Below, one piece after another: positions 22,210 through 32,510 of a stretch of DNA of 64,000 nucleotides (its first letter is position 1; each line of letters opens with the position of its first letter). This stretch comes from Cladorhizidae sp. MBARI D1340-BT2. Its lineage: Eukaryota; Porifera; Demospongiae; Poecilosclerida; Cladorhizidae. Position numbers and translations under genes: made by a program. Below the pieces are notes generated by a model, which did not search any database, was not told where the DNA came from, and was given only the letters and a program-made list of their open reading frames with translations. The DNA is taken from contig JAQNBH010000010.1 in NCBI GenBank assembly GCA_028752905.1, forward strand, positions 11,092,993 to 11,156,992, read 5' to 3'.

Positions 22210-22764
22210 CACGATAAATACCTTACTTAACTGGAAATGATCATTACAGTCAATAGCGCAAGAATATTTGAGCATCTTGCAATTGTTTTGAATCTCTATA
22301 ATTTCATATCACAATCCATTAATCTCATAACAATGGACCAGTATTTAGTGTTAGGCCTACAGCTATGCTTGGGGCAGGAAAATGACTAGAGCAATGTCAA
22401 TAGTAGAATCTCAAGCTAAAACAAGTTATTTTCTTAACCCTCTCCATTGCAGCTTTGCTCACCACTCAATACCCGGCATTCTCTACTAGTAAGTTAGCAT
22501 GCAGCACTGTGGGCCAGCCTGTTTGCTACCTAACACTTTACCAACTATTGTCAGCAGTAAAGAATCCACCTACACAGATGCTTGACCAATGACACACTTG
22601 GAGTCTTGTAAACCAGGGATCCAGTTTAGAACCTCTTGCTTCTTCCCCACCTAGACTGTGGGCCTATTCTCACCAATGGGAGACTCAGGACATCAAACCA
22701 ACCTCTAGATTAGGGGATATCAGCAGGTAAGGGAATGGGAACAGCTGTAGCAATTCTTCAGGAT
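22210..22764. other. No recognisable gene
   Basis: No long open frame and no familiar motif. Its right end is the left target-duplication flank of the MITE that follows. Confidence 0.45.
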
Positions 22765-22772
22765 GTGAAGGG

Positions 22773-23134
22773 TAGGCCTTGACCAATTTTTTAAATTTTT
22801 TACCTATTATCCTTTTCTTATAGTCTCGTTATTATTCCTTTTTCACTACCTATTATTCTTTTTCTTTCACCTATTATTCTTTTTCTTTCACCTATTATTC
22901 TTATTATGCTAAAACCGTTTCCAGACCCTTTACCTAATCGCAATGCAGTGTGGAGTAAACTCAAGAAAATAAGAGGAAAAAAACAAGAGGAACAGCCAAA
23001 AATATATATAGGAGAAGTAGCTACCTATTATTATTTTTTGGTCTGAATGTTAGCCTATTATTTTCGCATAATTCTCAGTTCTTTTGGCTACCTATTATTC
23101 TGAAAATTATGCTAGCATAATTGGTCAAGGCCTA
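22773..23134. mobile_element. 362-bp MITE with perfect 8-bp target duplication
   Basis: The ends are inverted copies of TAGGCCTTGACCAATT (22773 onward, and the reverse complement ending at 23134). GTGAAGGG flanks it at 22765-22772 and 23135-23142, an exact 8-bp direct repeat. Eight-base target duplications point to hAT-type transposition. The inside is T-rich, with several ACCTATTATT motifs on the left and right, and codes for nothing. Confidence 0.85.
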
Positions 23135-23142
23135 GTGAAGGG

Positions 23143-24193
23143 GGGACTTCTGTTGTTAACAAAACTTACTGGAGGTCTGGAATATGGTAAACCCCAACTT
23201 GCTAAATGTGACCTCTGCTCTTAGCCAATGTTGGATGTGTGGGCACCAGCCTAGGGGTCCGGTTCTTTTTTACATATCTGCTCAACCATGGAATGGAGAG
23301 AGCACGAGAGGGAAATTCCAATGGATCTTATGGCTCACTCTACTGATCTTCACTGCAACTGAAGTTGTTGTAGTCACCATGGAGGGAAGATGGGTTTGGC
23401 TCCACAATATCTACAACAATGCAGTCATAGAGGACCCTAACCTGGAACATTTCCCCATGTTCCATGCTGTTGAAGTGGTTGGACAAGTCCATGAGTAAGT
23501 TGATCTCCTCTTTGGGAAGTTAGAGACCACATAATCTCTGAACTCGAATGCTTTTGACCCAGAAGAACTAGCGGCATCCATGCTCGAAAAGCTGTTAGAG
23601 CATTATGGAAATGAGAAAGGAGTAGTGAGTCTTGGCTATGATAATTTTCATAGCCAACACTTTGCTATGGCATGCAGAAAATTAGGGTCGGCAATTCCAG
23701 AGTTGATAATAACAGATGTCTAATTCATTATTATTGTTGTTGTTACAATTCTTTACAGTGCATGGTGAGTGTTGATACAGAGAGAAATGATATATGTACT
23801 GAAGGTCCTCATGTCAAGGCTTACATGTAAGTGGTTGTACATTTGGGAAAGGATATTTTGGACATTTGTTACTAGGACATACAAAGTAAAGGGTGCATAG
23901 GTTTGCAATAAAGTAATTTTAAAGAGAAAAATTAAGTTTTATTGCAGAGGGTGGTCGGGAAGCTTCAATGCATGCTAATCAGTTAATTGAGGAGTTGATT
24001 AGAGAATAAATGGTTGAAAATGATGGTGTGGTGGGGTCCGACATGAAAAGATGAGGAGTTGCAGGAGGTTAAGATAGAAATATAATCTCCAATATTAAAA
24101 TTAGCAAGTGTAAAATAATTACAAAGACCTTCAACTTGAAATTTACTCTCTCGAAAATAATGTCAACATGGAATTCCAGAGACACTATTAGTG
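23143..24193. other. Unrecognised stretch with a 104-codon open frame
   Basis: The frame at 23184-23498 (+) would give a Trp-rich product with CWMCGHQPRGPVLFY and WILWLTLLIFTATEVVVVT, then WVWLHNIYNNAVIEDP. In a shifted frame after it comes EELAASMLEKLLEHYGNEK and SLGYDNFHSQHFAMACRKLG (about 23565-23690). Both look protein-like rather than random, and may be one decayed gene or unknown element. I do not recognise the family. Confidence 0.3.
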
Positions 24194-24550
24194 GTAGTTA
24201 GTTCAAATTGATAAACCAGGACAAGCTTGTTTTTTTAGATCCTTCAATAAAAAGCTTTAGGGAGGCATTCAACAGCCTTTACTTATAAGCTTCAGGGAGC
24301 ATTTAATAACCCTTACATTTAAGCTTTAGGTGGCATTCTAAGCTTAAGGAAGGATTCAATAACCCTTACTTCTAAATTTAGTTTATTTGTAGGAAATATT
24401 TATAAGGGCATGTCCTTATTTAACTCTTGCACTTACTCCATGTGAAATTAGACACAAATCACCACACAACACACACACACACACATACCTACCCACACAC
24501 ACATACATAATCACCACACACAAGGATGGATCAAGAACTGCCACATATGC

Positions 24551-24745
24551 TGCTGAGCAAGGAGGCACTCCTGGATTCCTTCACTGCTGAGCAAGGAGTC
24601 ACTCTGAGTGCCTTCACTGCTTAGCAAGGAGTCACTCTGAATGCCTTCACTGCTGAGCAAGGAGTCTCACTCTGAATGCCTTCACTGCTGAGCAAGGAGT
24701 CACTCTGAATGCCTTCACTGCTGAGCAAGGAGTCACTCTGAATGT
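24551..24745. repeat. 33-bp minisatellite, second copy (about 6 units)
   Basis: Same unit as at 1351-1582, one copy fewer, with one TAGCAAGG variant. Confidence 0.9.
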
Positions 24746-25044
24746 GATCAAAATGTCTTCCTTCTACTCACTTCTCAGGTTTTTATTGTCTTTATTGAGG
24801 AATCATCGGCCACTAATATTCGGACAAACCATGTTGCAAATGAGCGCAGTGCTAAAGCAGACAAGGCTTTCCTGCTCTCCTCCTCAGTATAAGTAATGAG
24901 GCTTGCCAGGTATGTAAATGGGTCAGTCTTGCTGCAGTGTTTGCTTGTTTTAGTTCAAGAATACCGAGCCATTTTTTTCTGGTAAAGGGTAACATGAAGA
25001 GGTTGCAGTTCTTGTGTGTACACAGCAGGATATCCAGTCATGAC

Positions 25045-26622
25045 ATACCCCAGCAGTGAATTATTACAATCAAGGATCAACAGCAGAGCCAACATAAGCA
25101 CTGGTAGTGTTAGCAATAGTAATATGCAGTGAACTATATACAGTGACAGGTCAACAGCAGAGCCAACATAAGTCACTGGTAGTGCTAGCAATAGTAATAT
25201 GCAGTGAACTATATACAGTGACAGGTCAACAGCAGTGCCAACATAAGTCACTAGTAGTGCTAGCAATAGTAATATGCAGTGAACTATATACAGTGACAGG
25301 TCAACAGCAGTGCCAACATAAGTCACTAGTAGTGCTAGCAATAGTAATATGCAGTGAACTATATACAGTGACAGGTCAACAGCAGAGCCAACATAAGTCA
25401 CTGGTAGTGCTAGCAATAGTAATATGCAGTGAACTATATACAGTGACAGGTCAACAGCAGAGCCAACATAAGTCACTGGTAGTGCTAGCAATAGTAATAT
25501 GCAGTGAAGTATATACAGTGACAGGTCAACAGCAGAGCCAACATAAGTCACTGGTAGTGCTAGCAATAGTAATATGCAGTGAACTATATACAGTGACAGG
25601 TCAACAGCAGAGCCAACATAAGTCACTGGTAGTGCCAGCAATAGTAATATGCAGTGAACTATATACAGTGACAGGTCAACAGCAGAGCCAACATAAGTCA
25701 CTGGTAGTGCTAGCAATAGTAATATGCAGTGAACTATATACAGTGAAGGTCAACAGCAGAGCCAACATAAGTCACTGGTAGTGCTAGCAATAGTAATATC
25801 CAGTGAACTATATACAGTGACAGGTCAACAGCAGAGCCAACATGAGTCTCTGGTAGTGCTAGCAATAGTAATATGCAGTGAACTACATACAGTGACAGGT
25901 CAACAGCAGAGCCAACATAAGTCACTGGTAGTGCTAGCAATAGTAATATGCAGTGAACTATATACAATGAAGGTCAACAGCAGAGCCAACATAAGTCACT
26001 GGTAGTGCTAGCAATAGTAATATCCAGTGAACTATATACAGTGACAGGTCAACATCAGAGCCAACATAAGTCACTGGTAGTGCTAGCAATAGTAATATGC
26101 AGTGAACTATATACAGTGAAGGTCAACAGCAGAGCCAACATAAGTCACTGGTAGTGCTAGCAATAGTAATATCCAGTGAACTATATACAGTGACAGGTCA
26201 ACAGCAGAGCCAACATGAGTCTCTGGTAGTGCTAGCAATAGTAATATGCAGTGAACTACATACAGTGACAGGTCAACAGCAGTGCCAACATAAGTCACTG
26301 GTAGTGCTAGCAATAGTAATATGCAGTGAACTATATACAATGAAGGTCAACAGCAGAGCCAACATAAGTCACTGGTAGTGCTAGCAATAGTAATATCCAG
26401 TGAACTATATACAGTGACAGGTCAACAGCAGAGCCAACATAAGTCACTGGTAGTGCTAGCAATAGTAATATGCAGTGAACTATATACAGTGACAGGTCAA
26501 CAGCAGTGCCAACATAAGTCACTGGTAGTGCTAGCAATAGTAATATGCAGTGAACTATATACAGTGACAGGTCAACAGCAGAGCCAACATAAGCCACTGG
26601 TAGTGCTAGCAATAGTAATAAG
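25045..26622. repeat. 75-bp minisatellite, expanded (about 21 copies), with higher-order structure
   Basis: Units repeat every 75 bp (for example GCAGTGAACT at 25126 and 25201). Variants include GAG/GTG in GCCAACAT-preceding positions, a 2-bp shorter AGTGAAGGTC form, ATATCC for ATATGC, and ATGAGTCTCTGG. The set of variants at 25734-26005 recurs 373 bp later at 26107-26378, showing a five-unit higher-order repeat. Because 75 is a multiple of three, all frames free of stops run through on both strands. The protein-like frames of 253 codons (minus) and 224 codons (plus) are artefacts. Confidence 0.95.
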
Positions 26623-26711
26623 TTCATCAGTAGCATCTGTTTTGTCTGACACCTGGTCCTGTCCTGTGTCTGGGTTGTGGTAAGGAATATGGTTGTGATG
26701 ACTAAATGCCT

Positions 26712-27085
26712 GTAAGAAATATATTACAAAAACTACTTCATTCCTGGTAAAGGCTAGAGAATCTGCTCAAACATTGAGAGAATACATTTCATGTTGATTA
26801 TTGAGAAGGTCATTGTGTAATTTTGTTATGTCAACTGAGAGTTTGCTGAGATAAAAAATATATATATAATAAAATAATAATAAGCGTTTATTTATTATTT
26901 ATGATGAAGGAGAGTATCTAGACAAAATGTATCTGAGAGTGAAATTTATTTAATTTTTCGACATCTGGTTCATGCATGTGCCAGGGTGTGGTTTGTATTA
27001 CATGGTGAATAGCTAGCTACTGGTATATAACAAACTCATGTGAGTCTTAGCATTTCATTATTTCTGATGAAGGCTTAGAGCATTT
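26712..27085 (+). mobile_element. Relic of Penelope-like terminal repeats, second copy
   Basis: Duplicate of 2190-2565, with TTGATTATTGAGAAGGTCAT near 26793 and CTGATGAAGGCTTAGAGC near 27064. It ends at the same hAT-end-like sequence. Confidence 0.6.
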
Positions 27086-27574
27086 GTTCCCAACTTTGGG
27101 GCAAATTAACCCCTGGGAGTAATAAGCCAATATTTTTGGGATAATGTAGCGATGCTGAGTGGTGGATTTTTTTGTTGCTATTTGTGTTTTGTATATGTGA
27201 CTTATGTTAGGTCAGTGTAATGATGATGTAATGATATTATTTAGTGAGTATTGTAATTTAGAAAATTCAAGATAACTGCTTAGCCTTTACTGTGATAGAT
27301 GAATAGGTGATATCATTCTGTACGTATGAGATAGATGTATTTACTTATCTTTACCTTATTAGGAATTATTTAGCTTTATGATTTTTTGTGTACAAATAAT
27401 GTGATCTGCATACTGAATTCAGACAAGAACTTTTTACAGTTCAAGTTCAGTCAGTTAGTGTTTGTTTTTCTGCTTTAAAATTTAAACAAACTATGTTGGC
27501 CCAGTCACTTGAGTGTGTTCTACGTCGACAGCAGACTGTGAGTGTGAGAGCAAGCTTCGCAAAGGATTTATTAT

Positions 27575-28030
27575 TTTTTCCACAGATATAAAAGAATGTT
27601 GTACAAATTGGCTTTCAAGGCATCTGGGAGTGTCTTGGATGCAAGTGTATATCAGTGCATGCTGCAATAGTCAACAATGATATTGCATTTTTCCTTTGAA
27701 CAAACCTCTGAACCAGCGAGGGGTACCATGAACAGACACCTGTTGAACACTGTAGCCAGTCCATTTTTCTTGAGGAAGCCACTGACTATGCTGAACACAT
27801 CCTCTTCTTTAGCCGTAGTAACAAGACTTTGACATAGGAAAACCACTTCCTTCACATCCAAGCATTGAATATAACGAAAAAATCCCAGTATAATAGTGCA
27901 GCTGCTGACATCTGTGGACTCATCAAATTGCAGAGAAAAACTGTCATTTGGACTGGTCTTGACTTCTTCCAGTACTTGTGCTAGTATATCCACAGCAATC
28001 TCGTTGATCCTACATAGAGTTGTGTTGTTT
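27575..28030 (-). pseudogene. hAT transposase fragment, second copy
   Basis: Duplicate of 3060-3515: VDILAQVLEEVKTSPNDSFS, LQFDESTDVSSC and KEVVFLCQSL are clear. EEV is present here but missing in copy 1. After GFLKKNGLA the frame differs from copy 1 until CSKEKCNIIVDYCSMH, so the two copies carry independent small indels. Confidence 0.75.
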
Positions 28031-28671
28031 TAAATTGATATAGAACTGAAATGGAATATAAAAAACCCCTCTAATATTCATTTTCAAGATATTGTTATCT
28101 ATTGATGTATCTATCACTGTATCTCACTACTATTGCCCAATGCATAACTCGTCCATAATGTCTCTTCTTCATAATTTTACTAATTGAAGACCCAAACTAT
28201 TTCTGTAGCCATCTGTTTCTTCATTCAGCACTAATCCATTTTTCTGTTGAACAACCCCCCCAAAATCAGTAAAGGGTCTTCAATATCATAAACACACTTT
28301 AGTGGTTAACAGCACAGACCTTCAACAAAACCTAGTACATACTTATGTATGGTGCGAGTGTCTCTGTGTATGTGAGTACACTGATATGCCTGTATCTATC
28401 TCAGCAATAATCTTGTAATATCAGTTAGTTGTGGTGATATACGTATAATAACTTCTTATGGGCGGCTGTGCGACTGTAAAATTATACATAGAAAAAAGAC
28501 AACAATGTTTTAAAATAAATAAACATTTAGAGGATCCCTTATCTATATAAAACTCTATTATAGGAGTAAAAATCCTCTAAATGTTAATATAATATATATA
28601 TATATATATTATATAACATGCATCATCATATACATTGTTTTATTGAAGGTCTGAATCTCTTGTGGTAGAGC
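28031..28671. repeat. Block P, copy 2
   Basis: Same landmarks as 3516-4132, again interrupted by the Gypsy element at GCATATG. Confidence 0.8.
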
Positions 28672-28708
28672 ATATGTGTGGTAACTGAACTATTGAACTA
28701 AATCTAAA

Positions 28709-29239
28709 TGGGATCAAGTGATGGGAGAGACAGTTGCAGACTACGATGCTGCTATACGAAAATTAGCAAAATATTGCAAATTTGGAGCCTACCTCGAAGA
28801 TGCTCTATGTGGTCGTTTTGTCTGTGGGTTACGACATGAAGCAATGCAGCAAAAACTCCTCTCAGAGATCGACCTTGCCCTTACCAAAGCAATAGAGATA
28901 GCCCAGGGTATGGAAGCTGCTCAACGTTCATTCAAGGGGACCGAACCAGCTATCAAGAAAATTCGTGATAGACCAAGCTATCGCCCACAACCACAACAAC
29001 CTTGTTCTAGATGTGGAAAAACTGGCCATGCAGCACAGGACTGCCGATTTAAGGATGCTGAGTGCCTGCTTGTGGTAAGAAGGGCCACCTTGCTCCAGCT
29101 TGCAGGTCGAAACCCCAAAATAAAAGTGTGCCGCCATTTAGACGAAAAGGGACTAAAATGCACGGCACACACCTTGTTCAAGGTGAGAAAGCCGACACCC
29201 CAGACCCTGAAAGCGAGGAATTTCGCTTGTTCAAACTAA
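28709..29239 (+). pseudogene. Gypsy gag/nucleocapsid remnant, copy 2
   Basis: Open frame of 173 codons with GETVADYDAAIRKLAKYC, FGAYLEDALCGRFVCGLRHE, LLSEIDLALTKAIEIAQGME and the zinc knuckle CSRCGKTGHAAQDC. A second knuckle, CGKKGHLAPACRSK, is in another frame at about 29065-29110, followed by SESEEFRLF-like acidic sequence leading to the protease. The capsid N-terminus was lost with the left LTR. Confidence 0.8.
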
Positions 29240-32200
29240 ATGAAACCTCTTCAAGCCCCATTGAAGTTACTGTCAATGTTAAAGACAAGCCATAGACCAT
29301 GGAGTTAGACATGGGAGCAGCCGTGTCCATTATCTCGAAACAACCCAAAGGGAGCTGTTCCCCTTGGTGAAACTACACAAGTCCAAACTCAACTTGAAAA
29401 ATTATACTGATGAGCTAATGCAAATCATAGGCCAGCTCTCCAATCTAATGGGAAAACTGCACCTCTTGTACTGGTGGTGGTAACTTGAGATGGACCCAGC
29501 CGAAACTGGCTAAAGTACATCCGTCTTGACTGAAGTCGAATTGCAATGGTACGAGCAAAGTCTCCTGGTCTGCAGACTCTTTTACAGACGTACACATCTC
29601 TGTTAAAGGATGAGTTGGGGGGTAGAGTGAAACCTAAAAAGGCAACACTTCATGTGAAGCCCGATGCTATCCCAAAGTTTTTTAAAGCACGTCCAGTGCC
29701 ATTTGCAATCAAAGAGGCTGTTGGTCAAGAACTGGATCGTCTGGAAAAAGAAAGTTGATTGCAGCAACTGGGCCGCTCCAATTGTTGCAGTCCCTAAGAA
29801 AGATGGTCGTATTTGCCTGTGTGGAGACTACAAGGTGACCACCATCAAGCTCTGGCCATTCACCAATACCCCTTGCCCAAACCAGAAGACCTATTTGCTA
29901 CGCTTGCTTATGGCACTCTGTTTAGTAAACTGGATTTGTCTCAAGCCTACTTGCAACTCCAGCTAGATGATGCCTCAATGCCATATGTCACAGTGAATAT
30001 GCATCAAGGACTCTACCAATATACCCGACTTCCATTTGGACTTGCATCTGCTCCGGCAATTTTTCAGAGGCTTATGGATGCCATATTACAGGGAATCCCA
30101 GATATTATCTGCTACATTGACAATATCCTGGTCACTGGAGAAAATGAGGAAGATCATCTATGCAACCTGGAAGAAGTGTTGAAACGTCTGGGAGAACCCG
30201 GATTCAGGTTAAAGAACTTTTCTGGCTGAGTCTATTGAGTATCTAGGTCATCAGATCGATCGACATGGAATCAGAGCCCTTTCTAGCAAAATTGAAGCAA
30301 TTTCCAATGCTCTTCAACTGACTAATATGTCAGAGCTCCGATCGTTTCTCGGACTACTTAATTATTATGGGAAATTCTGCAATTTGGCCAGCATTCTTTA
30401 CCCTCTCAACCGTTTGTTCCAAGAAAAACAGAAGTGGAAATGGACAAATGAATTCTCCGAAGCATTTCAAAGGGCCAAGGATCAGCTCACATCTTCAGAA
30501 GTACTGATGCATTATGATCCACAATTACCTATCAAAATGGCTGCTGATGCTTCAGCCTATGGAATAGGAACTGTCATTTCACATGTGATACCTGATGGAA
30601 GTGAAAGGCCTATCTCTTTTGCTTCTCGCACTCTGACTACAAGTGAAAAAAATTATGCCCAACTGGAGAAAGAAGCTTTGTCCCTAATTTTTGGAGTCGA
30701 GAAGTTTCCTATAATTATGGTAAAAAATTCACACTGATTACTGACCACAAACCCTTGACTGCCATCCTCGGACCAAAGAAAGGCATTCCATCATTGGCAG
30801 CCACTCGTTTTCAGCGTTGGGCACTTCTGCCTGTCAGTTTACAATTATCACATTCAGTTCAAACCAACACAGTCTCACTCAATGCCGATGGATTATCCAG
30901 GCTTCCTCTACCGGCCCAAGACTCCGAAGCAAAAGTAGGAGTGGTGAGTATTTTCAATCTGGCACAGGTCCAGTTACTTCCAGTCACCTTTCAGCAAATA
31001 CAAACAGTCACTAGACATGATCCAGTACTAAGTAAAGTCACTACCTATGTCACAACTGGATGGCCTGAAGGAGTGCCCGACACTCTAAAGCCTTTCCTCT
31101 CACGACAACGAGAGATCGGAATTGAAAGCGGATGCCTGATGTAATGAGGGTCATTATACCAAAAAGTCTACAGCAGAGGCTGTTGGAATCTCTCCACGAG
31201 AATCATCCAGGCATAACATGGATGAAAGCTGTTGCTAGGAGCTATATGTGGTGGTTTAGGCTTGACAAAGATATTGAGGATCAAGCAAAGGCATGTTTAC
31301 CATGTCAGGAGCAGAAGTCTAAACCTCCAGTGTTGTCACTTCATCCATGGATATGGCCAACTTCACCTTGGAAGAGAATCCATATTGACTTTGCAGGACC
31401 CTTCCTCAACAGGATGTTCCTCATAGTTGTGGACGCACACTCCAAGTGGTCAGAAGTTGTTCAAATGTCTTCTACCACAACCTCCAAGACAGTGGAGGCT
31501 AGGCAAGTTATATTTGCAAAGTATGGCCTACCTGAGCAACTTGTCTCAGATAATGGACCCCAATTTATATCAGATTTCGCATACTTAATTAATGAAGGCC
31601 AATGGAATCAAACTCATACATAGTGCACCTTACGATCCATCATCAAATGGCCTTGCTGAACGTTTCGTGCAGACCTTTAAACGAGCAATGAAGGCAGGAG
31701 AAAAAGATGGACAAGCATTGAGTACTAGATTGTCCCAATTTCTACTGGACTACCACTCAACACCTCATGCTACAACCAATGTGTCTCCTGGTGAACTGTT
31801 CCTGCAAAGGAAACTACGCACCAGATTCGATATTTTGAAACCTTACCTAGAGTGTTTGGTGAATTCTAAAAAGTCTACCTAGAAGAAGTATCATGACAAG
31901 AACTCCAAGCTAAGACAATTTTCATCTGACCAATTAGTGATGGCTAAGGATTTCCATTTTCAAAACAAGTGGGTTCCTGGAGTGATCGTGAACAGCTCAG
32001 GTCCTGTCTCGTACAATGTTGAATTTGGAGATGGAAAAATCATCAAAAGACATGTTGATCATCCGAGATTCATTGTCATCACAATTCTCTTTTGAGTTTC
32101 AACTCCAGATTTCGAATGCTTTAATGATCAAGCGCTTGTAACATCTCCTACCCCAAGATCGGTTCAACCAGCTGATGTTTCTGTTCGTCGATATCCGCAA

Positions 32201-32245
32201 AAAGAACATAGACCTCCAGAGGGGTATATCGACTTACCCATTTGA
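29062..32245 (+). pseudogene. Gypsy pol remnant, copy 2
   Basis: The protease motif is damaged (ELDMGAA in place of ELDTGAA near 29302). RT spans 29546-30330, with LFSKLDLSQAYLQLQLDD, LPFGLASAPAIF and, as in copy 1, YIDN at the catalytic site. RNase H at 30327-30737 has DASAYGIGTVISHVIPDGSE and [18 protein letters not shown]. Integrase spans 31132-31880, with LHENHPGITWM, CLPCQEQK, HIDFAGPF, SDNGPQFIS and GLAERFVQTFKRA, so both zinc-binding and D,D,E regions can be seen across frames. It ends with the barrel and the tail RRYPQKEHRPPEGYIDLPI. In the 138-codon central RT frame the two copies differ at 5 residues. Confidence 0.85.
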
Positions 32246-32257
32246 AGGGGGAGGAGG

Positions 32258-32494
32258 TGTGGTAACTGAACTATTGAACTAAAGCTACGACATCACATAT
32301 TGATGCTAAAGTGTTAATGTAAATATTGCTGCGAATATTTTCATGTACCTTGCACTTTTATTGCTATGGTCTAGACTGTTATTGGCTTGTCTAATTAGAA
32401 CAACATATTGATTTTTGTATAAATAAACTAGCTTATTTCTTGTGCTCCAGAGTTCCTATTTTACCAAAATCTTCGATCAATAAACGATATCACA
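32258..32494 (+). repeat. Right LTR of Gypsy copy 2
   Basis: TGTGGTAACTG to CGATATCACA, followed by the ATATG target duplication. A few bases shorter than copy 1 (a missing TTAA near 32315). Confidence 0.9.
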
Positions 32495-32510
32495 ATATGA
32501 ACACATTGCA

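Larger units (their letters stand above)
28677..32494 (+). mobile_element. Gypsy LTR retrotransposon, copy 2, left LTR truncated
   Basis: Bounded by ATATG at 28672-28676 and 32495-32499. The left LTR is cut to 30 bp (28677-28706), at the same junction as in copy 1. The coding region is slightly better preserved: the gag frame is open from 28718 to 29239 and the RNase H frame from 30327 to 30737. The purine tract before the right LTR is GAAGGGGGAGGAGG. Confidence 0.9.
24194..32510. repeat. Duplicated module A, second copy
   Basis: It aligns with 984-7989 in the same order. Its greater length is mainly from the expanded 75-bp minisatellite. At its right end, after AACACATTGCA, it continues into DNA that copy 1 lacks. 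Confidence 0.9.

Noticed and set aside
24955..25781. Long repetitive open frames on both strands (253 and 224 codons)
   Set aside because: They are produced by a 75-bp tandem repeat whose length is a multiple of three. The first module has the same locus with only about 3 units.
25045..26622. Regularly spaced repeats suggestive of a CRISPR array
   Set aside because: The whole 75-bp unit is conserved, with no unique spacers and no cas genes, in a eukaryotic context.
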